A DNA stretch of 64,000 bases, taken from the NCBI RefSeq assembly GCF_003991205.1, contig NZ_RXOZ01000033.1:186001-250000 (forward strand), in the 5' to 3' direction. The notes below the pieces were generated by a model. It was not told the DNA's origin. It did no database searches and saw only the letters and a list, made by a program, of their open reading frames with translations. How positions within the stretch are numbered: the stretch's first letter is position 1; each line of letters opens with the position of its first letter. The position numbers and the translations under genes are program-made. Positions 63,676 through 64,000 of the stretch are shown here, in pieces. The stretch comes from Georgenia sp. SYP-B2076 (GTDB taxonomy: Bacteria; Actinomycetota; Actinomycetes; Actinomycetales; Actinomycetaceae).

Positions 63676-64000
63676 TCAGTGGCTGAGCAGCTTGGACAGG
63701 AAGTCCTTCGCCCGGTCGGACTTCGGGCGGGTGAAGAACTCCTCGGGCGTGGCCTCCTCCACGATGTGGCCGGCGTCCATGAAGACCACGCGGTCGGCGG
63801 CCTTCCGGGCGAACCCCATCTCGTGGGTGACGACGACCATCGTCATGCCGTCACGGGCCAGCGACGTCATGACGTCGAGGACCTCGGTGATCATCTCGGG
63901 GTCCAGCGCCGAGGTCGGCTCGTCGAACAGCATGACCTTGGGCTGCATCGCCAGCGCGCGGGCGATGGCGACGCGCTGCTGCTGACCGCCGGAGAGCTGC
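63676..64000 (-). CDS. gluA: Glutamate-type ABC transporter ATPase, C-terminal part only
   Basis: The last 108 codons are inside the window; the N-terminal Walker A part lies beyond the right edge. Visible are the end of the signature ([16 protein letters not shown]), Walker [16 protein letters not shown], and the switch His in [20 protein letters not shown], plus the polar amino-acid ATPase ending [20 protein letters not shown]. It would power the GluBCD system; order A-B-C-D on the minus strand matches the known operon. Confidence 0.93.
   Translation of the reverse strand, partial: QLSGGQQQRVAIARALAMQPKVMLFDEPTSALDPEMITEVLDVMTSLARDGMTMVVVTHEMGFARKAADRVVFMDAGHIVEEATPEEFFTRPKSDRAKDFLSKLLSH

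Overview
The window is a very G+C-rich chromosomal segment (about three quarters G+C by eye) from an actinobacterium. The conserved gene order rpsB-tsf-pyrH-frr-cdsA-rlmN-dxr-rseP-ispG, rimP-nusA-rnpM-infB-rbfA-truB-ribF-rpsO-pnp, dapB-dapA-rnj-ftsK-pgsA-cinA-clgR and DUF3046-recA-recX, with ClgR, DUF4439, DUF1684, DUF5997 and gluABCD-type genes, fits Actinomycetota. Micrococcales (Georgenia/Cellulomonas-like) is my best guess, but that is inference. No rRNA, tRNA, CRISPR, insertion sequence or prophage was found.

Layout. 1-11971: a partial M23 peptidase on the minus strand, divergent from a plus-strand block for translation (rpsB, tsf, frr, rlmN), UMP kinase, phospholipid and isoprenoid synthesis (cdsA, dxr, ispG), a DivIVA-like protein, the RseP-type membrane protease and a GNAT protein. 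12077-19490: an Fpg/Nei glycosylase, a two-gene ABC exporter, proS, an AI-2E-type membrane protein and a DUF4439-like lipoprotein. 19593-32151: the nusA-infB operon, then rbfA-truB, ribF, rpsO, pnp and an M16 peptidase. 32444-34888: a secreted GH3 enzyme set into this otherwise core block. 35117-45622: lysine/cell-wall precursor genes (dapB, dapA), RNase J, an EamA transporter, FtsK, PgsA, a CinA C-terminal-domain protein and ClgR. 45731-53889: a more variable accessory block (HTH-MFS-Nei2 operon, CorA, an unknown Cys/His-rich protein, YciI and SRPBCC proteins, DUF1684, a DUF5997/LysR-effector-domain pair and a PrmC-like methyltransferase). 53898-61097: a giant Lhr helicase divergent from DUF3046-recA-recX. 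61141-64000: a glutamate-type ABC transporter running off the right edge.

Most striking signals. (1) The leader of infB (translation initiation factor IF2) carries three tiny reading frames in tandem (M-G-T-R, M-S-T-Q-R, M-S-C-Q-H). The first two share their stop with the next start in ATGA overlaps. A hairpin follows whose 3' arm covers the infB ribosome-binding site. This looks like a translation-initiation sensor controlling IF2. (2) At least thirteen genes show a -10-like hexamer followed by exactly 6 or 7 bases and then the GTG/ATG, which predicts widespread leaderless mRNAs. (3) The HTH-MFS-nei2 promoter carries tandem 13-bp operator-like repeats in a consensus promoter. (4) recA has a LexA box inside its promoter spacer. 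(5) Short GC-rich tandem repeats recur in intergenic gaps and in one coding region.
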